Translations under genes and position numbers: made by a program
From: CAYSPT01 sp964432985
GTDB lineage: Bacteria > Muiribacteriota > CAYSPT01
Direction of reading: 5' to 3'
DNA: 64,000 bases
NCBI GenBank assembly: GCA_964432985.1
Contig: CAYSPT010000023.1
Span: 9,646-73,645 of the forward strand
Shown: piece by piece, positions 25,846-34,877 of the stretch
Layout of the letters: each line of letters starts with the position of its first letter
How positions within the stretch are numbered: position 1 is the first letter of the stretch
The notes under the pieces: generated by a model
The model's database searches: none
What the model saw: only the letters and a program-made list of their open reading frames with translations
What the model was told of the DNA's origin: nothing

Positions 25846-27555
25846 CTACTCGGTCAGGGAGGTTAGACCGAAATAAAAGTGATTGAGAGAGTCCTTCTCC
25901 CAACCCTGCACGTGCTCTTTGACCATGACTTGATCGGTGTAGAAGTAAATCGGCGCCACCACCATCTCATCACCGATGAAGATCTTCTCCGCTTCATACA
26001 GCAGGTCGTACCGCTCCTTCCCGGTAGTGACCTTTGATTTCTCGATGATGGCGTCATACCCGGGATTGTTCCACTGGGCGTCGTTGTGCCCCGAGTAGGA
26101 CAGCCACATGTCCAGGAATGTCATCGGGTCGGCATAATCGCCTATCCAACCACCGCGGGCAACGGTGAAGGTGCCCTGATGCCTGGTGTCCTGGAACACC
26201 GCCCACTCCTGGTTGGCCAGCCTGACGCGGATGCCCAGATGGTCCTTCCACATCTCCTGCACGGCTTCCGCCACTGCTTTGTGTCCTTCGGAGGTGTTGT
26301 ACAGAAGTTCGATTTCAGGAAATCCTTCACCGCCGGGGTACCCGGCTTCGCTCAAGAGGTTACGGGCCTCTTCGGCCTGGGCCCGGGAGGTGTCGATCCC
26401 GTAGCTTCCGCTGACCGTGTTGAACTCCCGGCCGCCGGCATCTTTCAAGCCAGGCGGAACGAAACTGTCGGCGGGTATCTGTCCGCCTTTGGTGACCGTC
26501 TCTACGATAGCCGTGCGATCAATAGCCAGGGTCAGGGCCCGTCTCACCCTGACATCGTCCACCGGCGGTTTGGTAACGTTGAAGATGTAGTAGTAGGTAC
26601 CGAGCATGGGCAGTATACTGAAGGTGGGATCTTCGGCCAGCAGACGCGGTATCTCCTGGGACGGAACATTGTCCAGAACGTCGATGTCACCCGATTCGAA
26701 GGCCGTCAGACCGGTGGAAGCGTCCACGATCATATACACCTGTATCCGGTCCAGTTTAACCTTCCCGGCCTGCCAGTAGTGCTCGTTTTTGACCAGGGTG
26801 ATGTGCGAACCGGTAACGTACTCGGCCAGCTTGAAGGGGCCGTTGGTGACGGCCAGTCCGGGGTCCTTGGCCCAGGAGCCGTCGGGTCCCTTCTCCACCG
26901 CGGAGCGGCGAACCGGCTGGTAGGTGAAGAAGCTGCTCAGGTTGATGAAGTACGGTGTGGGAGCCACCAGTGTGACCTGGAGCGTTTTGTCGTCAAGGGC
27001 TTTTACCGCCACGTCGTCGCGGGTGCCTCTGCCTTCGAAATAGTCCTGCCCTCCCTTGATGTAGAAAAGCTGGAAGGCATACTCCGAAGCGGTCTTCGGG
27101 TTCAGCGCCCGTTTCCAGGCGTAGGCGAAGTCGTGGGCGGTGACCGGTTGTCCGTCGGACCACTTCGCCTCCCGCAGGTAGAAGGTGTATGTCAGCAGAT
27201 CCTCAGAGACCGTGTGCCTCTCGGCCATGGCCGGCTGCAGGCTGCCTTCGGACTCCCGCATCAGCCCCTCGTACAGGTTGTTGATGATGTCGGCGCCGTC
27301 GGAGGCGCTGTTGAGCTGGGGATCGATGGTTTTAGGATCGGAACCCAGGTTCCATCTCAGGATCCGCTCGACATCGGCGCTCTGAGACGCTGAAGGTTCC
27401 TGCCGGCCGCCGGCTGCGGCTCCCGTCTGTCCGCTGCCGTCACCGGTTTTTTGGCAACACCCGGTTATTGCTCCCGCTGATATCAGTGTGGCCCCAACCG
27501 TGACCAGTATCACCAGGACCAGGGTAAGCCATTGCCTGGGAGCTTCTCGTTTCAT
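25846..27555 (-). CDS. oppA: Oligopeptide ABC transporter substrate-binding lipoprotein
   Basis: 569 residues. N-terminal signal with lipobox-like AITGC near residue 33, then the SBP_bac_5 fold: NLGSDPKTIDPQLNSASDG, LREAKWSDGQPVTAHDFAYAWKR, VRVRRALTLAIDRTAIV and NHFYFGLTSL near the end, all typical of OppA/DppA. It captures peptides for an ABC importer. ATG at 27555 fits AGGAG with 8-base spacing better than the GTG at 27564. The ATPase genes oppD and oppF lie far away at 61.8-63.9 kb, and no permease is in the window, so pairing is uncertain. Confidence 0.94.
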   Translation of the reverse strand: MKREAPRQWLTLVLVILVTVGATLISAGAITGCCQKTGDGSGQTGAAAGGRQEPSASQSADVERILRWNLGSDPKTIDPQLNSASDGADIINNLYEGLMRESEGSLQPAMAERHTVSEDLLTYTFYLREAKWSDGQPVTAHDFAYAWKRALNPKTASEYAFQLFYIKGGQDYFEGRGTRDDVAVKALDDKTLQVTLVAPTPYFINLSSFFTYQPVRRSAVEKGPDGSWAKDPGLAVTNGPFKLAEYVTGSHITLVKNEHYWQAGKVKLDRIQVYMIVDASTGLTAFESGDIDVLDNVPSQEIPRLLAEDPTFSILPMLGTYYYIFNVTKPPVDDVRVRRALTLAIDRTAIVETVTKGGQIPADSFVPPGLKDAGGREFNTVSGSYGIDTSRAQAEEARNLLSEAGYPGGEGFPEIELLYNTSEGHKAVAEAVQEMWKDHLGIRVRLANQEWAVFQDTRHQGTFTVARGGWIGDYADPMTFLDMWLSYSGHNDAQWNNPGYDAIIEKSKVTTGKERYDLLYEAEKIFIGDEMVVAPIYFYTDQVMVKEHVQGWEKDSLNHFYFGLTSLTE

Positions 27556-27727
27556 GATAATCACTCCTGTATTCTATTAGTGCAAATTGCATTGTAGCAG
27601 TAAGAAATTAAGATAACAAGAGAGGCCGGTGCAACTCAATCGCGTCACTGTTGCTTGGCATAACGCTTGTGAAAGCTCGAACGTATCGGAGTTTTAGCGG
27701 TGGAAATATAAAAGAAAAGTATGGTGT

Positions 27728-27755
27728 TTGCCATGCATTGATGCTATGGTAAATA
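27728..27755 (+). promoter_or_regulatory. Candidate promoter for the 61-residue protein
   Basis: TTGCCA at 27728-27733 and TAAATA at 27750-27755, 16 bases apart, 35 bases upstream of the ATG at 27790. Confidence 0.4.
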
Positions 27756-27789
27756 TGTAGAAGCTTTTGACTGAGAAAGGGGAAATACC

Positions 27790-27975
27790 ATGCAGGGCAA
27801 GTTTAAGCCGGGCGATACCGTGTATGACAGAGGCGGCAGCCGCAAGGGAAGGGTGACCAGGCAGGTCGGTCCCGGGAAGTTTCACATTCAGTTTCAAGGG
27901 GGGCAGGCCGGCGTGTTTGCCGCGGGTCAGCTTTACTCGGAATCCGAGTTCAAAGAACGGGGAAGCAAGCGATAA
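27790..27975 (+). CDS. Small basic beta-rich protein (61 aa)
   Basis: GKFKPGDTVYDRGGSRKGRVTRQVGPGKFHIQF reads like a small SH3/KOW-type barrel: FKPGDxVxD is a common opening of such domains. Net charge is positive. AAGGGGA sits about 6 bases before the ATG and a possible promoter lies upstream, so translation is likely. It could bind nucleic acid or protein; no partner is indicated. It stands alone between the divergent oppA and the exporter gene. Confidence 0.6.
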   Translation: MQGKFKPGDTVYDRGGSRKGRVTRQVGPGKFHIQFQGGQAGVFAAGQLYSESEFKERGSKR

Positions 27976-28133
27976 GGTTTTGACTATCGCCGGTAAGCCA
28001 GCTCACGGATTTTGATATGTTCTTACCGATGAACAAGTTTATTTTACTGGCTGCTCTGGCATTCTGTATATGCCGGTGCAGCTTGTTTTTTTTCTGTTGG
28101 AACGTACTGGAAAAACGGCTGAAACAGAATTAA

Positions 28134-30386
28134 ATGGCAACTTCTGCGAAAATCGGAATTATGTTTGATGTGACCCGCCGATTTCGTTTCCCGCTGTTTT
28201 TCCTTCTGTTTGCTATCTCCGCTGTGTCCCTGTATCTGGGGGCGCAGAGCACCATAGTAAACGAACTCACCACGTCGCTCAAGGACGCGGCCGAGTACGA
28301 AACCTACCTGAAGTTCATGTCCCGGTTCGGGGAGGCGGAAAACCTCTTCGTCGCGTTCCCGGTACCGGCAATCGACCGGGAGGGCCTGCTGCAGCTCCAC
28401 CGGACAGAGAACCTGCTCAGGGAAACTGACGGCGTCGAAAAAACACTCAGCGTACTCAGTCTGCTTCCATCCCGGGCATTCAAGGACATGGAGCAGTACC
28501 TCCAAAACAGAGCGAACCTGGACGCTTTAGAAAAAAGCCTTACCTACAATACTTTTTTCCGGGATAACCTGGTGGCCCAGGATATGAAGAGCCTGGGAAT
28601 CCTGGTGACCATCCGTTTCCGGGAAGATCCGGCCAGGAAACTGCAACTGGTGCGGGATATCAACCGGAAGCTCGCGGTGCTATTCAAGGATGGTCCCTGT
28701 TACACCGCGGGATACCCGGTGCACGACGAGCGGTACATGACCCTGGTGCGGGAAAATACCCTGAAATTCTCGCTTCTGTCGATAGTGTGCGGGATGCTGC
28801 TGCTCTATATTATTTTCCGCGACTTTAAGATCGTGGCCGGCACGTCCGTAGTAGCGGTCCTTCCGGTCACCTGGACCTTTGCCATCATATCCCTCATCTC
28901 CGGGCGGCTCAACGGGCTGACCACGCTGCTCATCCCCCTGGTGCTGTCCATATCCCTGAGCATTTCCATGCGTATCATCACCGAAGCGCTGTCTAATACG
29001 CGGAAGACCGGCGACGTGGAGCAGGCGGTCAGAAACGCCGCCATTTCGCTGTTCCGCCCGGCGGTCCTGTGCGGTTTGACCACCTTTCTGGGATTCATAT
29101 CGCTGTGCTTGAGCAAGGTGCAGGTGGTGTCCGAGTTCGGGATCTTTGCCGCCACGGGGTCACTGCTGGCCACCGCGGCTGCGTACTTATTCACTCCGCA
29201 GGTGCTGGTCTACTGCCTGGCGGAACGGAATCCGGAGGCGAAGCGGCCCGCCCGATCCGGTCTCAAGCGATTAGTGCGAAGGACGTTGTCGCTGCTTTTG
29301 AAAACGGTCCTCAAGCACCCGAAACCTCTGCTGGCTGCTCTGGCGGCCGTGTTTGTGCTGTCGGTATGGAGCCTGTCGGGGCTGAAGCTGGGCAGTTCCT
29401 CTCTCAGGGCGTTTACCCGTGACGACCCGGTGACGGTGGCCACCTCGTACATAAACGAGCACTTTGCGGGAATCTACTCCATAAACGTCTGGCTTTACAA
29501 CGCCGAAGCGGATTTTCACGACTTATCCCTGCTTGAGAGAATCGAACTGTTCCAAAAAGAGTTGGCGCAGAAACCGGGGGTAATGAAAACCTTTTCGGTG
29601 GTGGACCTCTACAAGGATTTCAATTACAGTATCAATAAACGCCAGCGGTCCCTGCCGGCTTCCGAGGGTGAACTGGCCAGTGTGACCAGCTACTACAAGA
29701 GCAAGCAGCCGGAGACCTTTTCCTATTTCATGAGCGAGTTCAACGACGAGGTCAACATACTGGTCCGGGTGGACAAACCATACGCTTTTTTCGTGCTGGA
29801 CCTGGCCGGTTCAATCAGGAAACTCCTGGGCGAACGGTTTCCCGCTTCGATCAAACCGGTAATCACGGGCAAGCTCTACCTGGCTTCCCTGATCAATGTC
29901 TACACCGTGAAAATGGAACTGGTCAGTTTCCTGGGGGCCCTGGCCAGCATCATCGTGATCATAACCGTGGTTTTCTTCTCCCTGCCGCTTGGCGGAATCA
30001 GTTTTATCGTCAATATCGTGCCCATCGCCTTTGCCTACGGCCTGATGTCCCTGCTGCGCTTCCCCCTGGACGTCACTACCGGGACGGTGGCCGCGGTCAC
30101 CATCGGGCTGATCGTCGACGACACCATCCATTTCATTGACACCTACACCGGGGAACTGAAGCGAGGCGGGTGGCGCCGTGCGGTGAAAAAGACCATTCTC
30201 AGGGTGGGGGAGCCGGTGTGCTATACATCGATCATCCTGGTGCTGAGCCTGCTTGTGCTGCTGGGAGGAAATTTCAATCCCACCGTCTATTTCGGGCTCT
30301 TCTCGGCCATTACGCTGGCCTTCGCTCTGGTGTGTGACATAGTGTTCCTGCCGGTACTGCTGAAGTTTATCCACGGCTCCAGGTAA
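28134..30386 (+). CDS. RND superfamily/MMPL-type membrane exporter
   Basis: 750 residues with the two-half RND plan: TM1 (RFPLFFLLFAISAVSLYL), a ~180-residue external loop, TM2-6 (LLSIVCGMLLLYIIF through TAAAYLFTPQVLVY), TM7 (LLAALAAVFVLSVWSLSG), a second loop, then TM8-12. DDTIHFIDTYTGELKRGG in the second half is the conserved Asp-containing RND/MMPL motif after TM10, linked to proton coupling. Hopanoid exporter HpnN, MmpL3 and SecDF-like proteins share this form; lipid export is the commonest role for MMPL. It is 2.5 kb from the lipid-type gene cluster, which makes lipid transport an attractive but unproven idea. ATG 28161 is an alternative start. Confidence 0.88.
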   Translation: MATSAKIGIMFDVTRRFRFPLFFLLFAISAVSLYLGAQSTIVNELTTSLKDAAEYETYLKFMSRFGEAENLFVAFPVPAIDREGLLQLHRTENLLRETDGVEKTLSVLSLLPSRAFKDMEQYLQNRANLDALEKSLTYNTFFRDNLVAQDMKSLGILVTIRFREDPARKLQLVRDINRKLAVLFKDGPCYTAGYPVHDERYMTLVRENTLKFSLLSIVCGMLLLYIIFRDFKIVAGTSVVAVLPVTWTFAIISLISGRLNGLTTLLIPLVLSISLSISMRIITEALSNTRKTGDVEQAVRNAAISLFRPAVLCGLTTFLGFISLCLSKVQVVSEFGIFAATGSLLATAAAYLFTPQVLVYCLAERNPEAKRPARSGLKRLVRRTLSLLLKTVLKHPKPLLAALAAVFVLSVWSLSGLKLGSSSLRAFTRDDPVTVATSYINEHFAGIYSINVWLYNAEADFHDLSLLERIELFQKELAQKPGVMKTFSVVDLYKDFNYSINKRQRSLPASEGELASVTSYYKSKQPETFSYFMSEFNDEVNILVRVDKPYAFFVLDLAGSIRKLLGERFPASIKPVITGKLYLASLINVYTVKMELVSFLGALASIIVIITVVFFSLPLGGISFIVNIVPIAFAYGLMSLLRFPLDVTTGTVAAVTIGLIVDDTIHFIDTYTGELKRGGWRRAVKKTILRVGEPVCYTSIILVLSLLVLLGGNFNPTVYFGLFSAITLAFALVCDIVFLPVLLKFIHGSR

Positions 30387-30594
30387 CAAACCGCTCGAAA
30401 TAGCGGGCCTGGATGTCTCCTATATATCCTCCGGACGCGGCAGGGGAATCCCTTCCCGGGTACATAAATCTCTGAATGGTCCTACTGAATACTCCTGGCC
30501 GAAATCAAAGAATTTCGAATAAGGTTTTAAGAGAAGATCCAAAACTTCTGTCAGCTGGTCAGCTATTCTTGTGAGACTTGGAGACCACTCCGAT

Positions 30595-30630
30595 GCAGCA
30601 AACTGTTGTAATATTTACAACGTTTGCTGC
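30595..30630. promoter_or_regulatory. Palindromic operator candidate matching the 57.4 kb sites
   Basis: GCAGCAAAC-T-GTTGTAA-TAT-TTACAAC-GTTTGCTGC is palindromic over 36 bases apart from one extra T. Its core GTTGTAA-N3-TTACAAC equals the core of the two sites at 57445-57471 and 57574-57592, next to a winged-helix regulator. It lies about 175 bases upstream of the candidate promoter at 30770 and 238 bases upstream of the PhnD-like start, in a 446-bp space that holds no gene. No T-tract follows, so a terminator is less likely. Confidence 0.6.
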
Positions 30631-30769
30631 AGCACAGCCCCCGACCTCTGGTACGCGGACTTGTCGCCACAATAAAGCACCCCGACACGCGCTAGTAATT
30701 AGGCGTTAAACGTATGGATACCATCTTTTACCAAATGCTGAGCGCACGTTCCGGTATACATATCATACT

Positions 30770-30799
30770 TTGCCAACTGTATATAAGATAAAGTATAAT
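30770..30799 (+). promoter_or_regulatory. Sigma70-type promoter for the 30.8 kb gene run
   Basis: TTGCCA at 30770-30775 and a perfect TATAAT at 30794-30799, spacing 18. A start of transcription near 30806 gives a ~27-base leader to the ATG at 30833. Confidence 0.65.
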
Positions 30800-30832
30800 T
30801 ATGTTTGATTTTCATTTGAAAGAGGGCGGAAC

Positions 30833-31717
30833 ATGAGAAAAACACATGCCGTGATCGTTCTGGTAGTGCTGCTCATTACCTGTGTGCATGGCCTGGCATC
30901 GGCGAAAGATATCCTGCAGTTCGGCGTGATCGGGTCGCTTAATCCCTCCCGGGAACGGGCTCGGTACCAGCCGCTGGTAGAGTACCTGGAAGCCGCGTGC
31001 AAGAAGAATATCTCTCTGCAGATTTACCCGATGTACGCCGACATGCTGGCTGACATGGGTGACAGGGAATCAGGCGATCTCGATATAGCCATCATGACCC
31101 CGGCGGTCTACGCCATGCTCACCGACGTGGAGTGGCTGGAATTCCTGGCCACCGTAGTCCAGGGGGGACGGACGTTCTATTATCCCATCATCATCGCTAA
31201 CAAGGACAGCGACATCGACTCTGTGGGGGACCTGCGCGGTAAGACCATCGGGTTTACCAACGTGTTTTCCGCCTCCGGTTTTATCTATCCATCCCAATAT
31301 CTCAGGGAAAACGGTCTCTTCAAAGACGGTAAACCTCTATACAAAACCAGGTTCTTTCAGCTGCACGAAGGCAGCGTGCGTGCGCTTCTGCTCGAAAAGG
31401 TGGACGCCATTTCCACCTACGACCACTTCTTCAGCAAAAAGGGGCGGGCAGGTGAGTTCAAGAAAGTCACCATGGATTCGTTCAAGGTCCTGGCCAAGGT
31501 ACCGCACCAGATTCCGCTTGATGTGATCATCTGCCGGAGGAACCTGGGAGAGATCGTGGTACGGCGGCTCAAGAGGGCCCTGGCGGATTTCGAAACCGCC
31601 CTGGAACCGGGTGACGCCTCCAAAGCCGCCTTCTGGTACGAGCGGTTCGAGGTGGAGAACAAGGAAGCATATATCAAGGTCAACGATTATCTCAAGACCA
31701 TTGTCGAGGAAAAGTAG
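30833..31717 (+). CDS. PhnD-like phosphate/phosphonate-type substrate-binding protein
   Basis: 294 residues. Signal peptide (VIVLVVLLITCVHGLASA), then a periplasmic type II binding fold: LQFGVIGSLNPSRERARYQPLVEYLEAA, DLDIAIMTPAVYAML, the VGDLRGKTIGFTNVFSASG hinge-region and LLLEKVDAISTYDHFF. The family binds phosphonates, phosphite or other small anions for ABC transport, but stand-alone members often feed sensor kinases or have been recruited for other roles. No ATPase or permease follows; the next genes are radical SAM and lipid-type enzymes. It has the clearest promoter in the window. Confidence 0.85.
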   Translation: MRKTHAVIVLVVLLITCVHGLASAKDILQFGVIGSLNPSRERARYQPLVEYLEAACKKNISLQIYPMYADMLADMGDRESGDLDIAIMTPAVYAMLTDVEWLEFLATVVQGGRTFYYPIIIANKDSDIDSVGDLRGKTIGFTNVFSASGFIYPSQYLRENGLFKDGKPLYKTRFFQLHEGSVRALLLEKVDAISTYDHFFSKKGRAGEFKKVTMDSFKVLAKVPHQIPLDVIICRRNLGEIVVRRLKRALADFETALEPGDASKAAFWYERFEVENKEAYIKVNDYLKTIVEEK

Positions 31718-31767
31718 GCCGAACGGCGGGTAGGCCGCGGCCGCAAAGTATAGTGTTTGGGTAAAAC

Positions 31768-32922
31768 ATGTTTCAACTGGAACGAAATTTTGTGAAGCAC
31801 GCGCTGCTGGGACTGCTGGACGTCCGTTCCTGTTACAGTCCCCTGCTGGCGTATGTGTACCTGACTTACCGGTGCAACCTGCATTGCATCTACTGCGATG
31901 ACGGCAAGGGCACCAGCTATCCCGACAAGACTGTTGATTTCGAGCTTGGCGCCGATGACTGGCTGCGGGTGTTCAAGATCCTGCGCCGCGAGACCGACGG
32001 GATCATTTTCACCGGGGGAGAACCCCTGGTCAGGGACGACCTGGAGTATATCCTTGCCGGTACGAAGAAATTGGGTTACCGCAAGGTGGTCCTGCTCACC
32101 AACGGATTTACCCTGGAGCGCAACCGCGAAGCGCTGAAGCACATCGATATCCTGATGATCAGCCTGGACACCATGGATTTTGCCAAGGCCGATTACCTGA
32201 TGGGAGGAACACAGGGCGCCGCCAGGAAGATCTTCGACAATATCCTCATGGCCCACGATCTTTCGGCCAAACTGGGATTCAAGCTGTATTTCAACGTCTG
32301 CATACGCCCGGAGAACGTCAACGACGTGCACGATGTGATAGATTTCTGCTGTGAGCGGCGAATCGGGTTCGTGCCGCTTCCGGCCATGGAGAAAACGGCT
32401 CCCAGCAGCGGCCTGGTGGACAACAGCGACTACAGAAAACTTGTTTCGAGGATAATCAATCTCAAAAAAAGCGGATTCGATGTCATGGGCAGCATGGGGT
32501 ACATCGGTGGTATCAGGGACTTCAAGCCGTACCGGTGCCATCCGACGCTGCTGATACGGGTGCAGCCCAGCGGGCGCATCCTCTACCCGTGCAACAAGAT
32601 GAACCAGGAGGGCGGCGACATCCTGCGGTTAGGCAGCTATCGCAAGGCTCTTGAGTTCGGTATGGAGCAGCATGGAAGGTTCGATTCCTGTCCCCACAGC
32701 TGCCAGGTGGGATGTTATATGGATTTTTCGGTGTGTGTGGATCATCCGGCGCTGGTGCTGGGGGACTATTATTACAAGTTGAAAGGCGCGATAAAATCGT
32801 GGCGGGGAGTGCTCCCGGGCCGTAGTCGGCCACTTGGCCGTAGTCGGCCACTTGGCCGTAGTCGGCCACTTGGCCGTGAGCGGCGGCAGGGAGGAAAGTG
32901 GAGAATGGAGGAACGAGTATGA
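31768..32922 (+). CDS. Radical SAM/SPASM protein
   Basis: 384 residues. The radical SAM motif is CNLHCIYC near residue 33; GIIFTGGEPLVRDDLEYI is the SAM-binding GGEP strand. The C-terminal part has Cys-rich blocks typical of SPASM auxiliary cluster domains: YRCHPTL, ILYPCNKM and SCPHSCQVGCYMDFSVC. It should use SAM and one or more additional 4Fe-4S clusters. HpnH-like and peptide- or lipid-modifying members share this outline; the substrate is unknown. The last ~35 residues are a basic tail with three GRSRPL repeats, apparently added by repeat expansion. TGA overlaps the next ATG by 4 bases. Confidence 0.88.
   Translation: MFQLERNFVKHALLGLLDVRSCYSPLLAYVYLTYRCNLHCIYCDDGKGTSYPDKTVDFELGADDWLRVFKILRRETDGIIFTGGEPLVRDDLEYILAGTKKLGYRKVVLLTNGFTLERNREALKHIDILMISLDTMDFAKADYLMGGTQGAARKIFDNILMAHDLSAKLGFKLYFNVCIRPENVNDVHDVIDFCCERRIGFVPLPAMEKTAPSSGLVDNSDYRKLVSRIINLKKSGFDVMGSMGYIGGIRDFKPYRCHPTLLIRVQPSGRILYPCNKMNQEGGDILRLGSYRKALEFGMEQHGRFDSCPHSCQVGCYMDFSVCVDHPALVLGDYYYKLKGAIKSWRGVLPGRSRPLGRSRPLGRSRPLGRERRQGGKWRMEERV
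32818..32877 (+). repeat. 18-bp in-frame tandem repeat at the 3' end of the radical SAM gene
   Basis: GGCCGTAGTCGGCCACTT repeats at 32818, 32836 and 32854 plus a partial copy, encoding GRSRPL. The unit carries GGCC-N6-GGCC, a palindrome-like pair. Confidence 0.9.
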
Positions 32923-34091
32923 AGAAGTGGTTGGCGGCAGGTCTGGTTGTGGTGGTAGTGCTGGTTTCCCAGGGTGTGGTGGACGGTGTTTGTGGCCGAG
33001 AACTGTGTGCCGAAACCGGTCCGCCGGTGGTACAGGACCCGGCGAACCTGACCTTGATCAATGCCCGCTACAGCTACAGCTACATTAAGGATTCTCTCAA
33101 GGACCGGGGGATCCTGGGGCGGATCAGGTACGAAGCACTGAAAGCGAAGATAAAGCACATGGGGTTCCCCGACATGTCCAAAGAAGACCTGTACGTGGGA
33201 TACGTGACGAACAGCGGCGCCAACGGGTCCAGCCTGATCGCCGTGCTAAAAGGGGATCTCAACGAGAGCAAGGTGAAGAAGTTCATCGCCCGGGAGCATC
33301 GCCGGTACGTGCGGCGGGTGAACCGGATCGCCAAGAAAAGCGGCGAAAGGGAGCTCAAGGCGGGTGATCTCAAAAGCGGGCTTCAGATCGAAGGCTGCGA
33401 TGTAGCTGCGTTCTCATACCTGGAGCGGCCGTACGAAATGGTGGTGACGTCCTGCAACGGGTACCTGGTGGTGGGTGCGGTACCCAAACAGGATCGTTCG
33501 CTGCTTGAAAAGACTGTCAAGGTGCTCACCGGCGAGATACCGCTCAATGAAACAGTCCCCATGGAGATACAGGCCACCACCAGGTTTTCGTTCTCCGGCC
33601 GGGAACTTCGGGACATCCTGTATTACAACGTCGATGTCGAGAGCATTCAGAACCAGGTGACCGACCAGGCGAAGAAGGTTTTCAACCGTCTCGGCATTGA
33701 GGTCAGTGAAGAAAAGCTCGTCCCGCTGAAAGACCGGATCCGCGACCAGCTGGTCAAATCGGAGTCCGTGGGAGTACTGTATGACTACACCCGGGACGAG
33801 TACGGAACTTCTACCTATCTTTTCGAATATGGGGTGGAGTTTGACAACAGCCGGGAAGCCGAGGTGTTCAGGAGCCTGGTGGCGGAAAAAATAGGGTATG
33901 TCGCCGGCTACGGAGAAGAAGGATTCCAGGACTGGAGCTTCAACGACATCTCCGCCTTCACGCATGAGGACAGCTTCTACATGTCCATCAAGGCGACATC
34001 TGAAGCGGTTCAATTCCAGCTGCTGGCTTCGCTGGTGGAGAAGCTGTACGAGTACAACTCGGTGGACAACTGGTTCGTGGTGCTGGAGTAA
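32919..34091 (+). CDS. Exported protein of unknown family
   Basis: 390 residues from ATG 32919, with GGAGG 7 bases upstream. Signal peptide MKKWLAAGLVVVVVLVSQGV, processed near residue 25-30. The mature protein has alternating helix and strand segments (EGCDVAAFSYLERPYEMVV, YLFEYGVEFDNSREAEVF) and no Cys-rich or catalytic motif I recognise. It is translationally coupled to the radical SAM gene upstream and followed by a nitroreductase, so it probably serves the same pathway in the periplasm or membrane surface, perhaps as a lipid- or substrate-handling factor. Confidence 0.75.
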   Translation: MKKWLAAGLVVVVVLVSQGVVDGVCGRELCAETGPPVVQDPANLTLINARYSYSYIKDSLKDRGILGRIRYEALKAKIKHMGFPDMSKEDLYVGYVTNSGANGSSLIAVLKGDLNESKVKKFIAREHRRYVRRVNRIAKKSGERELKAGDLKSGLQIEGCDVAAFSYLERPYEMVVTSCNGYLVVGAVPKQDRSLLEKTVKVLTGEIPLNETVPMEIQATTRFSFSGRELRDILYYNVDVESIQNQVTDQAKKVFNRLGIEVSEEKLVPLKDRIRDQLVKSESVGVLYDYTRDEYGTSTYLFEYGVEFDNSREAEVFRSLVAEKIGYVAGYGEEGFQDWSFNDISAFTHEDSFYMSIKATSEAVQFQLLASLVEKLYEYNSVDNWFVVLE

Positions 34092-34125
34092 TTAAACAAC
34101 GCTGCTGAGGACGGAACGAGACCGT

Positions 34126-34740
34126 ATGGACAGCGAAGCTCTGTTGGAGCTCATCAAAAGCAGGCGTAGTGTCAGGCGGTTTTCCCCTGAAAGCGTCGAT
34201 GACGAGACCATTCAGGCGCTCCTCGAGGCCGCCCGATGGGCCCCGTCCAACACCAACAGGCAGGGCTGGCATTTCGTGGTAATCAAGGCCGTTTCGGTGA
34301 TAGCGTCCATCAAAGCGGCGGTGGAGGAAGCTCTCGATAAGGCCATGAGCAGGACGGAAAGCTCCGGAGAGTGGTTAAGCTCCTACCGGGAGAATTTCCT
34401 GGTGTTCGAAAACGCGCCGGTCATCATCGCGGCACTGTACAAGAAGCCGGCCCGGTTCAACACAGAGCTGTTCGGTCTCGACGAAGAGAACGCTCACATG
34501 TCGGGGGAGTTGATCAGCGTCGCCATGGCGGTGCAAAACATCCTGCTGGCGCTGCCGGTCCTTGGGTTGGGCGGCGTGGTCATGACTTCACCGCTCATAG
34601 CGTACGGGAGTATCAAGAAAATAATCGGCTGTCCCCGCAAGATGCGGCTGGCCTGCCTGGTGGCCCTGGGTTATCCGGCGGAGGTACCGGCCGCTCCCGC
34701 CAGGAAACCGGTTGACGAGATGGTAACGATAATTAATTGA
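34126..34740 (+). CDS. Nitroreductase-family flavoprotein
   Basis: 204 residues. LLELIKSRRSVRRFSPE is the FMN-phosphate-binding opening; LLEAARWAPSNTNRQGWHFVV is the second signature; ISVAMAVQNILLALPVLGLGG is the dimer helix. These enzymes use FMN and NAD(P)H to reduce nitro groups, quinones, enones or flavins, or act as dehydrogenases. In a fatty acyl-type gene run a role as an enoyl- or carbonyl-reducing step or as an electron donor is plausible; no enoyl reductase of FabI/K type is seen here. The gene ends 137 bases before the ACP gene. Confidence 0.88.
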   Translation: MDSEALLELIKSRRSVRRFSPESVDDETIQALLEAARWAPSNTNRQGWHFVVIKAVSVIASIKAAVEEALDKAMSRTESSGEWLSSYRENFLVFENAPVIIAALYKKPARFNTELFGLDEENAHMSGELISVAMAVQNILLALPVLGLGGVVMTSPLIAYGSIKKIIGCPRKMRLACLVALGYPAEVPAAPARKPVDEMVTIIN

Positions 34741-34835
34741 CGTTCGGGTACGGTTGGCGGTAAAGTGCCGCGAACGGCACCGAAAGTGCCGCGAACGACG
34801 TTGTACATCGTGAATGCTTAATGCATGTAATGATT

Positions 34836-34861
34836 AACCATTTATGCTTACATAAATGGTT
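34836..34861 (+). promoter_or_regulatory. Perfect hairpin just before the ACP ribosome binding site
   Basis: AACCATTTATG-CTTA-CATAAATGGTT: 11-base perfect arms with a 4-base loop, ending 3 bases before GGAGAG. It could be an operator or an RNA hairpin acting on translation of the ACP gene. Just upstream (34767-34798) is a short direct repeat of AAAGTGCCGCGAAC. Confidence 0.55.
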
Positions 34862-34877
34862 TTGGAGAGACAAACAG

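Noticed and set aside
24800..25903. 25-residue longer AsnA N-terminus
   Set aside because: Would overlap the oppA end and lacks a ribosome binding site; ATG 25828 fits the family N-terminus.
26086..27393. 435-codon open frame on the plus strand opposite oppA
   Set aside because: It mirrors the oppA coding frame, has no ribosome binding site and its translation resembles no protein; oppA has full family motifs.
28029..28133. 34-codon hydrophobic ORF ending directly at the exporter start
   Set aside because: No ribosome binding site, Cys/Phe-rich odd composition; could be a leader peptide but nothing supports it.
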